DNA of 64,000 nt from assembly GCF_000469155.1 (NCBI RefSeq), contig NZ_AWXE01000001.1:434001-498000 (forward strand), written 5' to 3'. Below are positions 7,498 through 17,927 of this stretch, piece by piece. The stretch's first letter is position 1. The number at the start of each line of letters is the position of its first letter. A program made the translations under genes and the position numbers. Below the pieces are notes generated by a model. It worked only from the letters and a program-made list of their open reading frames with translations, was not told where the DNA came from and did no database searches. This DNA is from Candidatus Micropelagos thuwalensis (GTDB taxonomy: Bacteria; Pseudomonadota; Alphaproteobacteria; RS24).

Positions 7498-9312
7498 ATG
7501 ACGCAAGAAACAAACCTATCGCTTGGAAATGATTTCCCGGATGCTGATAAAAAAGACTGGTTAGAAGCTGTTGAGAAAGCTCTAAGAGGGGCCGCCTATG
7601 AGACATTGCAGACTCGCCATAATGGATTGAGCAGGGAACCGCTTTATACAAATGAGACAGTTAACTTATCTCAAGCCGCTCATGGAATGCCGGGTCAAGC
7701 GCCCTTTCTTCGGGGCAGTAAATCGCTTTCAAACTCTTTCCTGCCTTGGCATATCGCATCGCGTTTTACCCTAGGGCGTAAAGGTAATGATAATAAAGAT
7801 GTACTCACTGACCTAGAAGGCGGCGTGAGTGCGTTGCTATTGGATTGTCGTTTTGACACAGTAACACCCACCCAACTTGATAAGCTGCTTGAGGGTGTTG
7901 ATATCAATATTGCACCGTTATTTTTGCGCGCAGATGATAATGCGATTAATCTTGCTACTCATCTCGCTAGCAAAATAGGCAATTATAAAGCTATCTTTCT
8001 TGATCTTGATCCGTTGGGCTATGCCGCCGCATCGGGTTTAAAAATTGATGATGATGTCGATACCATCTTCCCCGGAATGTTAGGGCTTGTTGAGCAAACT
8101 CAATCATCCCCGAATATCCGGCTTATGACTGCAAGCGGACTGACATATCATAATGCAGGCGCAGATGCGATAACTGAGCTTGCCGCTATTATCGCAACGG
8201 CAACCTTCTACATGCGTTATCTAGAACAATCAGGTCTTGATATTGCTGATATAATCAACCGCCTGACACTTACGGTCAGCGCTGATACAGATTTTTTTGG
8301 TTCTATCGCCAAGCTACGCGCTCTACGTCTCCTCTGGGGGAATATTTGCGCGGCACTAAAGCAAGATAAAATTGTCACGCCATATATTCACGCCGAAGGC
8401 TCTGAGAGATATTTCTCTCTTGCCGACCCGTGGGTGAATATGTTGCGCGCAACCATGTCCACACTTGCCGCCGGTATTGGGGGAGCAGACGTTGTAACCG
8501 CACTGCCCTGCACATCTATCGCCGAAAGCGATAATCTGCTCACGCGGCGTGTAGCCAGAAACACTCAAGTAATTTTGCAAGAGGAAAGTCATATCGGGCA
8601 AGTTATGGATCCTGCTGGTGGCTCATGGTATGTGGAAACACTATCTGAAGCCCTCGCCTCAAAAAGCTGGTCACTTTTTCAGAGCATCGAAAAAGCAGGC
8701 GGCATTGCCTCCCCTGAAGGTATGAAAATAGTCACCACTAATATTGAAGAAAACCGCATTACTGAAAATAAAGATATAGCAAAACGTAAAATGCCCGTTC
8801 TGGGTGCAGGTGATTTCGCCAATTTGGAGGAAGCTTTGCTTAAGCCGCGCCCAGTATATGGTAGCGGTGCTTTACAAGAAACGCGACCTGCTGAAGCCTT
8901 TGAAAAATTGCGCTTTGCGGCAGAAAACCAAAAACCTAAAATATATCTGGCCGTTCTTGGGGAAACGGCTGAGTTCACCGCCAGATCAAATTTTGCCACA
9001 AATTTATTTGCCGCTGGTGGGATTGAGAGCCATCTTGGCTGTGGTGGCAATGACCTCAATGCGATTATTGATGACTTTACAGCAAGTGGGTTTTCTGTCG
9101 CCGTTATTTGCGGCACGGATGCAGCTTATGAGAACCATGCGGAAACATTGGCACAAGGCCTTGCTGAGGCCGGTTGCGCACATGTATGGTTGGCTGGAAA
9201 ATATGAGTCGGACGCAATTAATGGAAATATTTTTATGGGCTGTGACACCATTTCGGTTTTACAATTGACACTAAGCCTATCAGGGGTTGCCTATGATGAG
9301 GTTCAGTCATGA
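7498..9312 (+). CDS. mutA: Methylmalonyl-CoA mutase small (beta) subunit
   Basis: A 604-residue protein related along its length to the large subunit: an N-terminal TIM-barrel region (from about residue 50; GGSWYVETL near 380) and a C-terminal Rossmann-like domain. The C-terminal domain lacks the DxHxxG cobalamin motif (the equivalent stretch reads [14 protein letters not shown]), as expected for the non-catalytic subunit. With MutB it forms the heterodimer that interconverts methylmalonyl-CoA and succinyl-CoA, feeding propionate, odd-chain fatty acid and branched amino acid carbon into the TCA cycle. Its stop overlaps the mutB start by 4 bp. The 196 bp upstream separates it from the divergent ABC-F gene. 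Confidence 0.95.
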   Translation: MTQETNLSLGNDFPDADKKDWLEAVEKALRGAAYETLQTRHNGLSREPLYTNETVNLSQAAHGMPGQAPFLRGSKSLSNSFLPWHIASRFTLGRKGNDNKDVLTDLEGGVSALLLDCRFDTVTPTQLDKLLEGVDINIAPLFLRADDNAINLATHLASKIGNYKAIFLDLDPLGYAAASGLKIDDDVDTIFPGMLGLVEQTQSSPNIRLMTASGLTYHNAGADAITELAAIIATATFYMRYLEQSGLDIADIINRLTLTVSADTDFFGSIAKLRALRLLWGNICAALKQDKIVTPYIHAEGSERYFSLADPWVNMLRATMSTLAAGIGGADVVTALPCTSIAESDNLLTRRVARNTQVILQEESHIGQVMDPAGGSWYVETLSEALASKSWSLFQSIEKAGGIASPEGMKIVTTNIEENRITENKDIAKRKMPVLGAGDFANLEEALLKPRPVYGSGALQETRPAEAFEKLRFAAENQKPKIYLAVLGETAEFTARSNFATNLFAAGGIESHLGCGGNDLNAIIDDFTASGFSVAVICGTDAAYENHAETLAQGLAEAGCAHVWLAGKYESDAINGNIFMGCDTISVLQLTLSLSGVAYDEVQS

Positions 9313-11501
9313 GTCAATTACCCGATTTCAGTAACATCGCCTTTAACGCGAGTTCATCTATTTCGCCAGATAGCCAGAAACAAAATTGGCAAGACGTCAT
9401 CAATCAAAATAATGACCGAAAATCTCGTGAAACACCTGAAGGCTTATCTCTTAAAAGATTATACACCGAAGATGACACCAAGGATTTGCCTCATCTGGAT
9501 GGCTATCCGGGTATCCCGCCATATATTCGCGGCCCTTATGCAACCATGTATGTAAACAAACCTTGGACGGTCAGGCAATATGCGGGCTTCTCTACAGCAG
9601 AGGCATCAAACGCCTTTTACCGCCGCAATCTAAAAGCAGGACAAAAAGGCCTCTCAGTGGCTTTCGACCTCGCAACACATAGAGGCTATGACAGCGACCA
9701 CCCGCGTGTCGCCGGTGATGTTGGTATGGCAGGTGTCGCGATTGACTCGATTTATGACATGCGCATGTTGTTTGACGGTATTCCCTTAGATGAGATGAGC
9801 GTTTCCATGACCATGAATGGCGCAGTGTTGCCAATAATGGCGCTTTATATCATAGCAGCCGAAGAACAAGGCGTTGGGCCAGAGAAACTTGCCGGGACAA
9901 TTCAGAACGACATCCTTAAAGAGTTCATGGTTCGCAATACATATATTTATCCGCCACGACCTTCGATGCGGATAATCTCGGATATTTTTGCCTACACCTC
10001 CGCCCATATGCCGAAATTCAATTCAATTTCAATATCTGGGTATCACATGCAAGAAGCTGGAGCGACAGCGGATCTTGAACTTGCCTATACGCTTGCAGAC
10101 GGGGTTGAGTATGTTCGTGCAGGAATGGATGCCGGGCTGGATATTGATGTATTTGCCCCCCGTATGTCTTTCTTCTGGGCCATTGGCATGGATTTCTTTA
10201 TGGAAATTGCCAAAATGCGCGCAGGTCGTCTTTTATGGGCACAACTCATGCAGGGTCTTGGCGCGAAAAACCCAAAATCTCTGGCTCTTAGAACCCATTG
10301 CCAAACCTCCGGTTGGAGCCTCACGGCGCAAGATATTTACAATAATATCACGCGCACTTGTGTGGAGGCCATGGCGGCCACTCAAGGCCATACCCAATCG
10401 CTTCACACCAACAGTTTTGATGAAGCTCTCGCTTTACCGACTGATTTTTCTGCTCGGATTGCCAGAAACACCCAACTACTTTTACAAATGGAAAGCCTAA
10501 CAACCAATGTAATTGACCCTTGGGGCGGCAGTTATTTTGTTGAACGACTGACCCATGACCTTGCGGCGAAAGCGCTGGAACACATTAAAGAAGTTGAAGG
10601 CTCCGGCGGGATGACTAAAGCGATTGAGCAAGGTCTCCCCAAAATGCGGATTGAAGAAGCGGCAGCCCATACACAAGCGCGCATTGACAGTGGTAAACAG
10701 ACCGTCGTCGGGGTGAATAAATTCCGTCTTGATCAGGAAGATGATATTGATGTTCTAAAAGTTGATAACAGCGCTGTCCGCAAATCTCAGATTGAGCGTC
10801 TTCAAAAACTCAAAAATGAGCGCAATAATGAAGCTGTTACACAATCTTTGGAAGCCCTTACACACGCCGCAAGTTCTGGCGAAGGCAACTTGTTGGGGCT
10901 TGCTGTTGATGCAGCGCGTGCCAAGGCGACAGTTGGTGAGATTTCCGATGCCATGGAAAAAGCTTTTACCCGCCATGAGGCAAAACCAAATGTCATCTCA
11001 GGCGTCTATGCCAACGACTTTGGCAATGATAGCAAGGCTATTGTGGAAGTACGCGATATGGTTTCACGTTTTGCTGATAGACAAGGCTGTAAGCCTAAGA
11101 TATATATAGCAAAAATAGGCCAGGACGGTCATGACCGAGGGCAGAAAGTTGTAGCTACGGCCTTTGCAGACTTGGGATTTGATGTGATTGTCGGCCCGCT
11201 TTTCCAAACACCGGCTGAAGCAGCCGAAGATGCTATTGAAGGCGGTGCACATGCCATAGGCGTGAGTTCCCTTGCTGCCGGTCATCTAACTTTAGTACCT
11301 GAATTGCGAGAAGAACTGAATTCACGAGACAGGCAAGATATTATGGTGATTGTCGGCGGTGTTATCCCGCCGCAAGATTTCAATGCGTTGTACAAGGCTG
11401 GCGCGAAAGCGATATTCCCGCCCGGTTCGGTTATTCCCGATGCGGCAAAAACATTGCTGACGGAACTATCTGCTCACCTTGGGCATAATGAACGTCCTTA
11501 A
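9309..11501 (+). CDS. mutB: Methylmalonyl-CoA mutase large (alpha) subunit
   Basis: A 730-residue adenosylcobalamin-dependent mutase. The N-terminal barrel carries [17 protein letters not shown] near residue 65, the substrate region [15 protein letters not shown] and [14 protein letters not shown]. The C-terminal domain has the cobalamin-binding motif D606-G-H608-D-R-G611 within [11 protein letters not shown], so His608 should ligate cobalt, followed by GGVIPPQDF. All key elements of an active subunit are present. It is translationally coupled to mutA. No epimerase, MeaB chaperone or propionyl-CoA carboxylase lies nearby. Confidence 0.98.
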   Translation: MSQLPDFSNIAFNASSSISPDSQKQNWQDVINQNNDRKSRETPEGLSLKRLYTEDDTKDLPHLDGYPGIPPYIRGPYATMYVNKPWTVRQYAGFSTAEASNAFYRRNLKAGQKGLSVAFDLATHRGYDSDHPRVAGDVGMAGVAIDSIYDMRMLFDGIPLDEMSVSMTMNGAVLPIMALYIIAAEEQGVGPEKLAGTIQNDILKEFMVRNTYIYPPRPSMRIISDIFAYTSAHMPKFNSISISGYHMQEAGATADLELAYTLADGVEYVRAGMDAGLDIDVFAPRMSFFWAIGMDFFMEIAKMRAGRLLWAQLMQGLGAKNPKSLALRTHCQTSGWSLTAQDIYNNITRTCVEAMAATQGHTQSLHTNSFDEALALPTDFSARIARNTQLLLQMESLTTNVIDPWGGSYFVERLTHDLAAKALEHIKEVEGSGGMTKAIEQGLPKMRIEEAAAHTQARIDSGKQTVVGVNKFRLDQEDDIDVLKVDNSAVRKSQIERLQKLKNERNNEAVTQSLEALTHAASSGEGNLLGLAVDAARAKATVGEISDAMEKAFTRHEAKPNVISGVYANDFGNDSKAIVEVRDMVSRFADRQGCKPKIYIAKIGQDGHDRGQKVVATAFADLGFDVIVGPLFQTPAEAAEDAIEGGAHAIGVSSLAAGHLTLVPELREELNSRDRQDIMVIVGGVIPPQDFNALYKAGAKAIFPPGSVIPDAAKTLLTELSAHLGHNERP

Positions 11502-11520
11502 GTTAGGTCAATCACCTAAC
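11502..11520. terminator. Possible bidirectional hairpin between mutB and tesB
   Basis: GTTAGGT and ACCTAAC form a perfect 7-bp stem with a 5-base loop exactly at the convergent gene ends, overlapping the tesB stop codon. The T-tract is weak on both strands (CTCTTTC on plus), so termination would be modest. Confidence 0.4.
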
Positions 11521-12370
11521 CTCTTTCGCGCATCAGACCTTCTTGACTGGCCGAGGCAACGAGCTTCCCGTCGCGTGTATAAATCGAAGCAAAATTCAAT
11601 CCCCTACCCGCACCTGTCACCGGCGAATGCTGAGAGAACAGCAACCAATCATCAATTTTGTAAGGATGATAAAACCATAAAGCATGATCAAGGCTAGCCG
11701 TTTGAAGATCAGTGTTCATGTAATCTTTGCCATGAACGCGCAGGCCACTATCAAGCAATGTCAAGTCAGACATATAGGTCAGCACGAGCCGTTGGTGGTC
11801 CAGATCATCCGGTATAGTGTCATCAGTTAACCGAATCCAAACATTATTCAGCGTATCAATCGGCTTTGGATTAAGATAATCCATTGGCGTGACCGGACGA
11901 ACCTCATAGGCACGCTTGCGCAAAATATTCTCACGAAACTCTTCTGGAATCTTATCAATAATATCTGATTGTAATTCCTGAAGTGATTTTAAGGTTTCAG
12001 GCGCAGGAACATCCGGCATTTCTTCGGCATGCTCCAATCCCGTTTCTTCAACTTGAAATGACAGCGCCATATTAAGAATTTGCTTACCGTTTTGAATAGC
12101 TGTCACTCTCCGACTTGAGAAGCTTCTCCCGTCACGAGCAATATCAACATCATAAATAATTGGCTTTGACCGATCACCCGGACGAAGGAAATAAGCATGC
12201 AAAGAATGACATGGTCTGTTTTCAACCGTATGGGAAGCAGCAGAAAGGCCTTGCGCAATGACCTGGCCGCCATAAACACGACCAGTGCCGCCTTGCGGGG
12301 TAAATCCGCGGAAAATCAAATCATCAATTTGTTCAATTTCGAGAATGCTTTTTAAACTGACAGTCCCCAT
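11516..12370 (-). CDS. tesB: Acyl-CoA thioesterase II
   Basis: A 284-residue TesB with a double hot-dog fold, which hydrolyses medium- to long-chain acyl-CoA to free acid and CoA. Recognisable parts are GGQVIAQGLSAA near residue 33, HSLHAYFLRPGD, the SLDHALWFYHP segment carrying the conserved Asp, the LLFSQHSPVTGAGRGL segment with Ser/Thr and Gln nearby, and the family ending VASASQEGLMR. It is the last gene of the minus-strand block that begins at iscR, 12 bp after sufA, so it may be co-transcribed with the suf genes or simply follow them. Confidence 0.95.
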   Translation of the reverse strand: MGTVSLKSILEIEQIDDLIFRGFTPQGGTGRVYGGQVIAQGLSAASHTVENRPCHSLHAYFLRPGDRSKPIIYDVDIARDGRSFSSRRVTAIQNGKQILNMALSFQVEETGLEHAEEMPDVPAPETLKSLQELQSDIIDKIPEEFRENILRKRAYEVRPVTPMDYLNPKPIDTLNNVWIRLTDDTIPDDLDHQRLVLTYMSDLTLLDSGLRVHGKDYMNTDLQTASLDHALWFYHPYKIDDWLLFSQHSPVTGAGRGLNFASIYTRDGKLVASASQEGLMRERG

Positions 12371-12382
12371 TTTATTCTTTCT

Positions 12383-12754
12383 TTAATTTGGTGATTTAGC
12401 AGGTGTTAAAGTGACGCTTTCTCCACAACCGCATGCATCGGTCTGATTTGGATTATTAAAGACAAAACCTGAAGAAAGTTTTTCCGTCTCGAAATCCATT
12501 TCTGTGCCTATCAAGAACAGAACCGCTTTAAGGTCTACCAGCACAGTAACACCCTTATCCTCGACCACTTCATCTTGAGGCAGGATTTCAGTGGCATATT
12601 CCATAGTGTATTCCATACCCGCACAGCCAGCATTTTTTAGACCAAGGCGCACACCCAGATAATTTTCGTCGGATTGCGCCATAATATGCTTTACGCGGTC
12701 AGCCGCAGCGTCTGTCAGGGTAATTGTTTTTGGTAATTGAAAAGTCTGGTTCAT
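12383..12754 (-). CDS. sufA: A-type Fe-S carrier SufA/IscA
   Basis: A 123-residue HesB-like protein (usual length 105-125). The three cluster-binding cysteines are visible: one in KNAGCAGMEYTMEY near residue 44 and two in the C-terminal DACGCGES motif. A-type carriers pass [2Fe-2S] or [4Fe-4S] clusters from the SufBCD scaffold to target proteins. Gene order after sufT, near the end of the suf operon, fits this role. Confidence 0.94.
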   Translation of the reverse strand: MNQTFQLPKTITLTDAAADRVKHIMAQSDENYLGVRLGLKNAGCAGMEYTMEYATEILPQDEVVEDKGVTVLVDLKAVLFLIGTEMDFETEKLSSGFVFNNPNQTDACGCGESVTLTPAKSPN

Positions 12755-12769
12755 TCTCTACCCCTAAAC

Positions 12770-13213
12770 CTAAAACATATTTAGTGCAACTCTGGCCTCG
12801 TCAGTCATACGACTGGGATCCCATGGTGGCTCAAAAACCATATTTACCTTCACATCACCAATACCATCAAGGGCGCTTACAGCGTCCTGCACCCAAACCG
12901 GCATATGTTCGGCAACCGGACATCCAGGCGCTGTAAGGGTCATATCAATATTCACATCTCTGTCGTCCGTAACTTCAACGCGATAAATCAGGCCAAGCTC
13001 ATAAATATCGACAGGAATTTCAGGATCATAGACACTTTTCAAAGCACCGACGATTTCATCTGTCAGGGCTTGCATTTCCGGAGACATTTCAGGTGCAGCA
13101 ATTTCATCATTGTTTTCAACTGGTATATCAGCATCAGAGGATGCCTTTGAAGCATGTGCCTCAGTTGACGTGTCAATAACCGGCATGTCCTTATTTGGTG
13201 TGCTTTCAGACAT
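12770..13213 (-). CDS. sufT: SufT-like DUF59/MIP18 Fe-S maturation protein
   Basis: A 147-residue protein. The first 40 residues are acidic and probably disordered, followed by a DUF59 domain with DPEIPVDIYELGLIY, the cysteine motif TAPGCP and the C-terminal VFEPPWDPSRMTDEAR. SufT proteins assist Fe-S cluster transfer or maturation and are regularly encoded inside suf operons of alphaproteobacteria. It lies 4 bp after sufS and 15 bp before sufA. Confidence 0.92.
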   Translation of the reverse strand: MSESTPNKDMPVIDTSTEAHASKASSDADIPVENNDEIAAPEMSPEMQALTDEIVGALKSVYDPEIPVDIYELGLIYRVEVTDDRDVNIDMTLTAPGCPVAEHMPVWVQDAVSALDGIGDVKVNMVFEPPWDPSRMTDEARVALNMF

Positions 13214-13217
13214 TATT

Positions 13218-14468
13218 TCACCCGAAAAAACTTACAGCTTTGTGAATTGACTCGACAAGTGAGTCAATTTCATCGCGTGTATTATACATTGCAAAAGAGG
13301 CGCGCGCAGTAGCAGTTACGCCAAATCGTTTCATGAGCGGCTGCGCACAGTGGTGTCCGGCGCGCACAGCTACCCCAGATCGGTCAATCACTGTTGCCAG
13401 ATCATGCGGATGAATATCTTTAATAGTGAAAGAAATAACACTGCCCTTTTCAGGCGCTGTGCCCATAATCGACAGATTATTTATGTCTGTCATTTTACGA
13501 GTTGCGTATTCCAAAAGGTCATTTTCGTGAGCAGCAATTTCTTTGCGACCATAACTTTCAATATAACGAATGGCTGCGCCCAGACCGATGACCTCTAAAA
13601 TAGGTGGCGTACCGGCTTCAAATTTATGAGGCAAGTCACCATAAGTCACATTATCAAGTGTGACCTCACGTATCATTTCCCCGCCCCCACGATAGGGACG
13701 CATTCTATTTAGATAGTCAGCCTTGCCGTATAAAGCCCCAATACCAGACGGGCCATAAAGCTTATGACCGGATAAAACATAAAAATCACAATCAAGGTCT
13801 TGAACATCTGTTTCAAGATGCACGGCCCCCTGACAACCATCCACCAAAACCGGAGCGCCGTGTTCATGTGCCAAGCGGATAATCTCCTTCATTGGCGTGA
13901 TTGTTCCTAAAGCATTAGACATTTGTGTCAGAGCAACAAATTTAGTTTTTGGCCCAAGGAGGTTTTTGTAATCCTCCATATCAAAAGCCCCATCATCATG
14001 AACACGCACCCACTTGATAACCGCACCTTTGTGTTCGCGTAAATAGTGCCAAGGGACAATATTCGAATGATGCTCCATTTCGGAGAGAATAATCTCGTCC
14101 CCTTCACCAATATGATCAGCACCGTAACATTGAGCAACGAGGTTTAAAGCATCAGTAGCCCCGCCGGTAAAAATTACTTCTTCAAGAGATGATGCATTCA
14201 AAAAGCGGCGCACATCTTCGCGTGCCACTTCAAAATCATCTGTGGCTTTATTCGAAAGATAGTGGAGTCCCCTATGCACATTCGCATAGCCAGAGGTCAT
14301 GGCCTCATTCATAGCATTCATTACCTGAAGAGGTTTTTGTGCCGAGGCCGCATTATCAAGATAAATAAGCGGCTTGCCATAAACCTCCATAGATAGGATA
14401 GGAAAATCAGCCCGGATTTTTTGAACATCAAAAGCCGTATTCATTGTCATTACTTCAGCTTTCTGCAT
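13218..14468 (-). CDS. sufS: Group II cysteine desulfurase SufS
   Basis: About 416 residues from the ATG at 14468; a GTG at 14477 and ATGs at 14450 and 14444 are alternatives. It mobilises sulfur from cysteine as a persulfide for SufBCD. PLP lysine is in SGHKLYGPSGIGALYGK, and the catalytic cysteine is in RAGHHCAQPLMKRFG near the C-terminus, typical of group II enzymes. NAASAQKP near the N-terminus is also characteristic. It follows sufD with almost no gap. No SufE or SufU activator is encoded next to it. Confidence 0.96.
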   Translation of the reverse strand: MQKAEVMTMNTAFDVQKIRADFPILSMEVYGKPLIYLDNAASAQKPLQVMNAMNEAMTSGYANVHRGLHYLSNKATDDFEVAREDVRRFLNASSLEEVIFTGGATDALNLVAQCYGADHIGEGDEIILSEMEHHSNIVPWHYLREHKGAVIKWVRVHDDGAFDMEDYKNLLGPKTKFVALTQMSNALGTITPMKEIIRLAHEHGAPVLVDGCQGAVHLETDVQDLDCDFYVLSGHKLYGPSGIGALYGKADYLNRMRPYRGGGEMIREVTLDNVTYGDLPHKFEAGTPPILEVIGLGAAIRYIESYGRKEIAAHENDLLEYATRKMTDINNLSIMGTAPEKGSVISFTIKDIHPHDLATVIDRSGVAVRAGHHCAQPLMKRFGVTATARASFAMYNTRDEIDSLVESIHKAVSFFG

Positions 14469-14469
14469 C

Positions 14470-15663
14470 TTACGCACTCTTCTTTAAAAATGTTGCAACA
14501 CGCTTTGAAAGTTGCTCCTGCAAGATTGACCCTGCTGCAAAATCATCTAGACGTCCCAAAATTTCAGAAACAAACCCTTCAACCAACATAATTCGTGCGG
14601 CTTCCTCGCTGATGCCGCGACTGCGGAGAAAAAAGAGTGCTTCATGGTCAATCTCACCAATTGCCGAGCCATGTGCACAAGCAACATCATCGGCGTAAAT
14701 CTCAAGCTCAGGTTTCACATTCATCATCGCATCTGCAGATAGCATCAACGCATCCGATTTTTGCGTGGCCTCAACGCGCTGTGCATCTTCATGAACAATC
14801 ACCTTGCCTTGAAAAATGCCGCATGCTTCATCATCCAAAATGGTTCTGGCAACCGTTTCGCTCGTCGTATCGGGGCTAAGATGGTTTAAGCGTGTCGTTA
14901 CATCAATATGTTGATTGCCACTCGAAAGCAGTGCCGTCGCGAGACCAGCATGACTTCCAGCCGCATTAAATGTTAACCGTGTCTCAAGACGCCCCAGGCC
15001 GCCCGACAAACTAACAGCTACGTTATGATATTGCGCCCGCGCATCCAGAGACACTCTATTCAACAATAAGGAAACTTGTGTGTCCTCAGCTTCATGCACT
15101 TTTAAATGCCGTAAAACACTGTCTTCCTCTTGATAGACATCGCTTACAAGCTGTGTATGCCCCCAGCCGCTATGAATTTCCAGAAGCGTGAGGCTCGCCC
15201 CACCCGCAAGGCGAAGGACGATACGAACAAAAGCGGCTTCTTCTGCGGCAGTATTGTGAAAATGGATTTCCAATGGCTCTTCAATTGTGCTGGTTACATC
15301 AATCACAATGCCTGTTTCAAGGTGCGCGAGATTAGCATAAAGCAGTGGGTCAGTGATATCCTCATCTGATTGCTGGACAAGCTCAGGGTGATCCATGAGC
15401 GCACTAATTTCTAAACCATCCGGAAGACCCTCGACCTCTGCCAACAGTCCATTGATAAAATTCAACTGATAAGCTTCATCAATATCGCGGGTGAGGTTTT
15501 CGATAAGGACATCTTCGGAGAGTTCCAGCAACTGATTTTGAAAAGTCTCCGGCAAACGGGCAGAGAGATCGGTATAGTGCCAATCCTCATTTCTTTTGTT
15601 CGGCCAGCCATGTGTCGCGAATACCTGTTTCGCTTCTTGCTGCATGTGATTGAAACTGGTCAT
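14470..15663 (-). CDS. sufD: SufD, Fe-S scaffold subunit
   Basis: A 397-residue SufB/SufD-family protein that pairs with SufB and SufC in the SUF scaffold. The C-terminal beta-helix region holds DDVACAHGSAIGEIDHEALFFLRSRGI, including the histidine region implicated in iron acquisition in E. coli SufD. The N-terminus (HGWPNKRNEDWHYTDL) is the usual SufD start. It lies 17 bp after sufC and overlaps the sufS start region. Confidence 0.95.
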   Translation of the reverse strand: MTSFNHMQQEAKQVFATHGWPNKRNEDWHYTDLSARLPETFQNQLLELSEDVLIENLTRDIDEAYQLNFINGLLAEVEGLPDGLEISALMDHPELVQQSDEDITDPLLYANLAHLETGIVIDVTSTIEEPLEIHFHNTAAEEAAFVRIVLRLAGGASLTLLEIHSGWGHTQLVSDVYQEEDSVLRHLKVHEAEDTQVSLLLNRVSLDARAQYHNVAVSLSGGLGRLETRLTFNAAGSHAGLATALLSSGNQHIDVTTRLNHLSPDTTSETVARTILDDEACGIFQGKVIVHEDAQRVEATQKSDALMLSADAMMNVKPELEIYADDVACAHGSAIGEIDHEALFFLRSRGISEEAARIMLVEGFVSEILGRLDDFAAGSILQEQLSKRVATFLKKSA

Positions 15664-15680
15664 GACGTACGTGCTTCCAT

Positions 15681-16442
15681 CTAGGCCACCACTTCGCCAA
15701 CATAATCTGCGTAACCAGATTTTTCGAGTTCCAGAGCCAATTCAGGCGATCCAGTTTTAACAATCTGACCACCAGCCAGAATATGTACAATGTCTGGTTT
15801 GATGTAATCCAGTAGACGCTGATAATGCGTAATGACAAGCATACCACGCTGGGCATCTCGTAGCGCATTGACACCCTCAGCTACAGTTTTCAGAGCATCA
15901 ATATCTAGACCGCTATCAGTCTCATCCAATATCGCCATGGTCGGTTCTAGCACTGACATTTGCAGAATTTCATTCCGCTTTTTCTCTCCGCCGGAAAAAC
16001 CAACATTGAGGGGCCGTTTCAGCATGTCATCATCAAGGCGCAACGCTTTCGCTTTATCGCGGACAAAGCGCAGGAAGCTCGCCGCATCCATTTCCTCTTC
16101 GCCACGTCCGCGCCGCACAGCATTCACAGAGGTTTTGAGGAAAGTCATATTTGTAACGCCAGGAATTTCAAGTGGATATTGAAAAGCGAGAAATAGCCCC
16201 GCAATAGCTCTGTCTTCAGGGTTCATATCTTTAAGACTGACGCCGTTCAGCAGAATATCACCCTCGGTAATTTCATAACCATCTCGCCCTGCGAGCACAT
16301 ATGAAAGTGTGGACTTTCCAGATCCGTTGGGCCCCATAATGGCGTGCACTTCACCAGCAGAAACACTCAAACTCAAACCTTTGAGAATTTCCGTATCGGC
16401 AACAGAAACATGAAGATTTTTAATTTCAAGCAAAGCACTCAT
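15681..16442 (-). CDS. sufC: SufC ATPase
   Basis: A 253-residue ABC-type ATPase without membrane domains. It has Walker [13 protein letters not shown] near residue 37, signature [14 protein letters not shown], the SufC-typical Walker [16 protein letters not shown], and the H-loop [11 protein letters not shown]. It powers conformational change of the SufBCD complex. Its start overlaps the sufB stop by 4 bp (ATGA), so the two are translationally coupled. Confidence 0.98.
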   Translation of the reverse strand: MSALLEIKNLHVSVADTEILKGLSLSVSAGEVHAIMGPNGSGKSTLSYVLAGRDGYEITEGDILLNGVSLKDMNPEDRAIAGLFLAFQYPLEIPGVTNMTFLKTSVNAVRRGRGEEEMDAASFLRFVRDKAKALRLDDDMLKRPLNVGFSGGEKKRNEILQMSVLEPTMAILDETDSGLDIDALKTVAEGVNALRDAQRGMLVITHYQRLLDYIKPDIVHILAGGQIVKTGSPELALELEKSGYADYVGEVVA

Positions 16443-17923
16443 CCTACGCTTCCTTCTAGTGATATGCCGACTAGCTTTTGCGCTTCCACAGCAAACTCCA
16501 TAGGCAGGTGTTGCAAAACGTCTTTACAAAAACCGTTCACGATGAGAGAAACCGCTTCCTCAGCATCCAGACCTCTTTGCTGACAATAGAATAATTGGTC
16601 ATCACTGATTTTAGATGTCGTAGCCTCATGCTCCAAAATAGCTGTAGGGTTTTTTGTTTCAATGTAAGGCACAGTATGCGCCGAACATGTATCACCAATA
16701 AGCAGACTGTCGCATTGGGTAAAATTACGCGCCTTATCAGCTTTGCGGTGCACACTCACCTGCCCTCGATAAGCATTGGAAGATTTACCTGCTGAAATAC
16801 CTTTAGATATAATGCGGCTCGAGGTGTTTTTACCGAGATGTATCATCTTCGTCCCACTGTCTATTTGCTGGTAATTATTCCCAATGGCAATGGAGTAGAA
16901 CTCGCCGACTGTATTATCGCCGCGCAAAATACATGATGGGTATTTCCATGTGACCGCCGATCCTGTCTCAACCTGTGTCCAGGAAATCTTGGCGTTATTC
17001 TCTCTGCAGTCGCCTCGTTTGGTGACAAAATTATAAATACCGCCACGCCCTTCTTCATCACCGGGATACCAATTTTGAACCGTGGAATATTTTATCTCAG
17101 CATCTTCTAGCGCGACAAGCTCAACAACTGCCGCATGGAGTTGGTTCTCATCCCGCATCGGTGCAGTACAGCCCTCAAGATAGCTGACATAGGACCCCTT
17201 ATCAGCAATCAGGAGCGTACGCTCAAACTGCCCCGTATTTGGTTCATTAATTCGGAAATAAGTTGAAAGCTCCATAGGACAGCGGGTGTTTGGCGGAATG
17301 TAAACAAATGACCCGTCAGAAAAAACAGCCGAGTTAAGAGCCGTAAAGTAATTATCGGATTTTGGCACCACTGTACCGAGATATTTTTTGACCAATTCAG
17401 GGTGCTCTTTAACAGCTTCAGAGAATGAACAAAAAATCACCCCAGCACTGGCAAGTTCTTCTCTGAATGTCGTCGCAACAGATACGCTGTCAAATACAGC
17501 ATCAACAGCAACCCTGTTTTTCACACCGGCAAGAACTTCTTGTTCAGATAACGGAATACCCAACTTCTCATATGTTCGAAGCAATTCGGGGTCTACATCA
17601 TCTAAAGTTTCGGGGCGGTCATCCATGCTTTTGGGCGCGGAATAGTAATATAAGTCCTGATAGTCAATCTGAGGGTAATCCACCATTGCCCATTCGGGTT
17701 CACTCATGGTCAACCAACGTTCGAAAGCGTCAAGACGCCACTCCAGCAACCATTCTGGCTCTTCCTTTTTAGCCGATATAAATCTGATAATATCTTCATT
17801 CAGACCCTTAGGTGCCTTCTCACTGTCAATGTCAGAAGAGAAGCCATATTTATACTTCTCACCTGCAAGGCTTTGAACCTGCTCGACGGTTTCTTTTTCA
17901 ATATTTTCTTTTGCCTGACTCAT
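16439..17923 (-). CDS. sufB: SufB, Fe-S scaffold subunit
   Basis: A 494-residue protein from the ATG at 17923, chosen because the longer reading overlaps the upstream iscS gene and the family starts about here. SufB is the scaffold on which the cluster is built. Key stretches are [38 protein letters not shown], and [21 protein letters not shown], which contains the conserved cluster-ligand cysteine region. It lies 4 bp after iscS and overlaps sufC. Confidence 0.97.
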   Translation of the reverse strand: MSQAKENIEKETVEQVQSLAGEKYKYGFSSDIDSEKAPKGLNEDIIRFISAKKEEPEWLLEWRLDAFERWLTMSEPEWAMVDYPQIDYQDLYYYSAPKSMDDRPETLDDVDPELLRTYEKLGIPLSEQEVLAGVKNRVAVDAVFDSVSVATTFREELASAGVIFCSFSEAVKEHPELVKKYLGTVVPKSDNYFTALNSAVFSDGSFVYIPPNTRCPMELSTYFRINEPNTGQFERTLLIADKGSYVSYLEGCTAPMRDENQLHAAVVELVALEDAEIKYSTVQNWYPGDEEGRGGIYNFVTKRGDCRENNAKISWTQVETGSAVTWKYPSCILRGDNTVGEFYSIAIGNNYQQIDSGTKMIHLGKNTSSRIISKGISAGKSSNAYRGQVSVHRKADKARNFTQCDSLLIGDTCSAHTVPYIETKNPTAILEHEATTSKISDDQLFYCQQRGLDAEEAVSLIVNGFCKDVLQHLPMEFAVEAQKLVGISLEGSVG

Positions 17924-17927
17924 TAAG

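Noticed and set aside
8679-9116. 145-codon minus-strand ORF within mutA
   Set aside because: It is a shadow of the conserved mutase frame and has no supporting signals.
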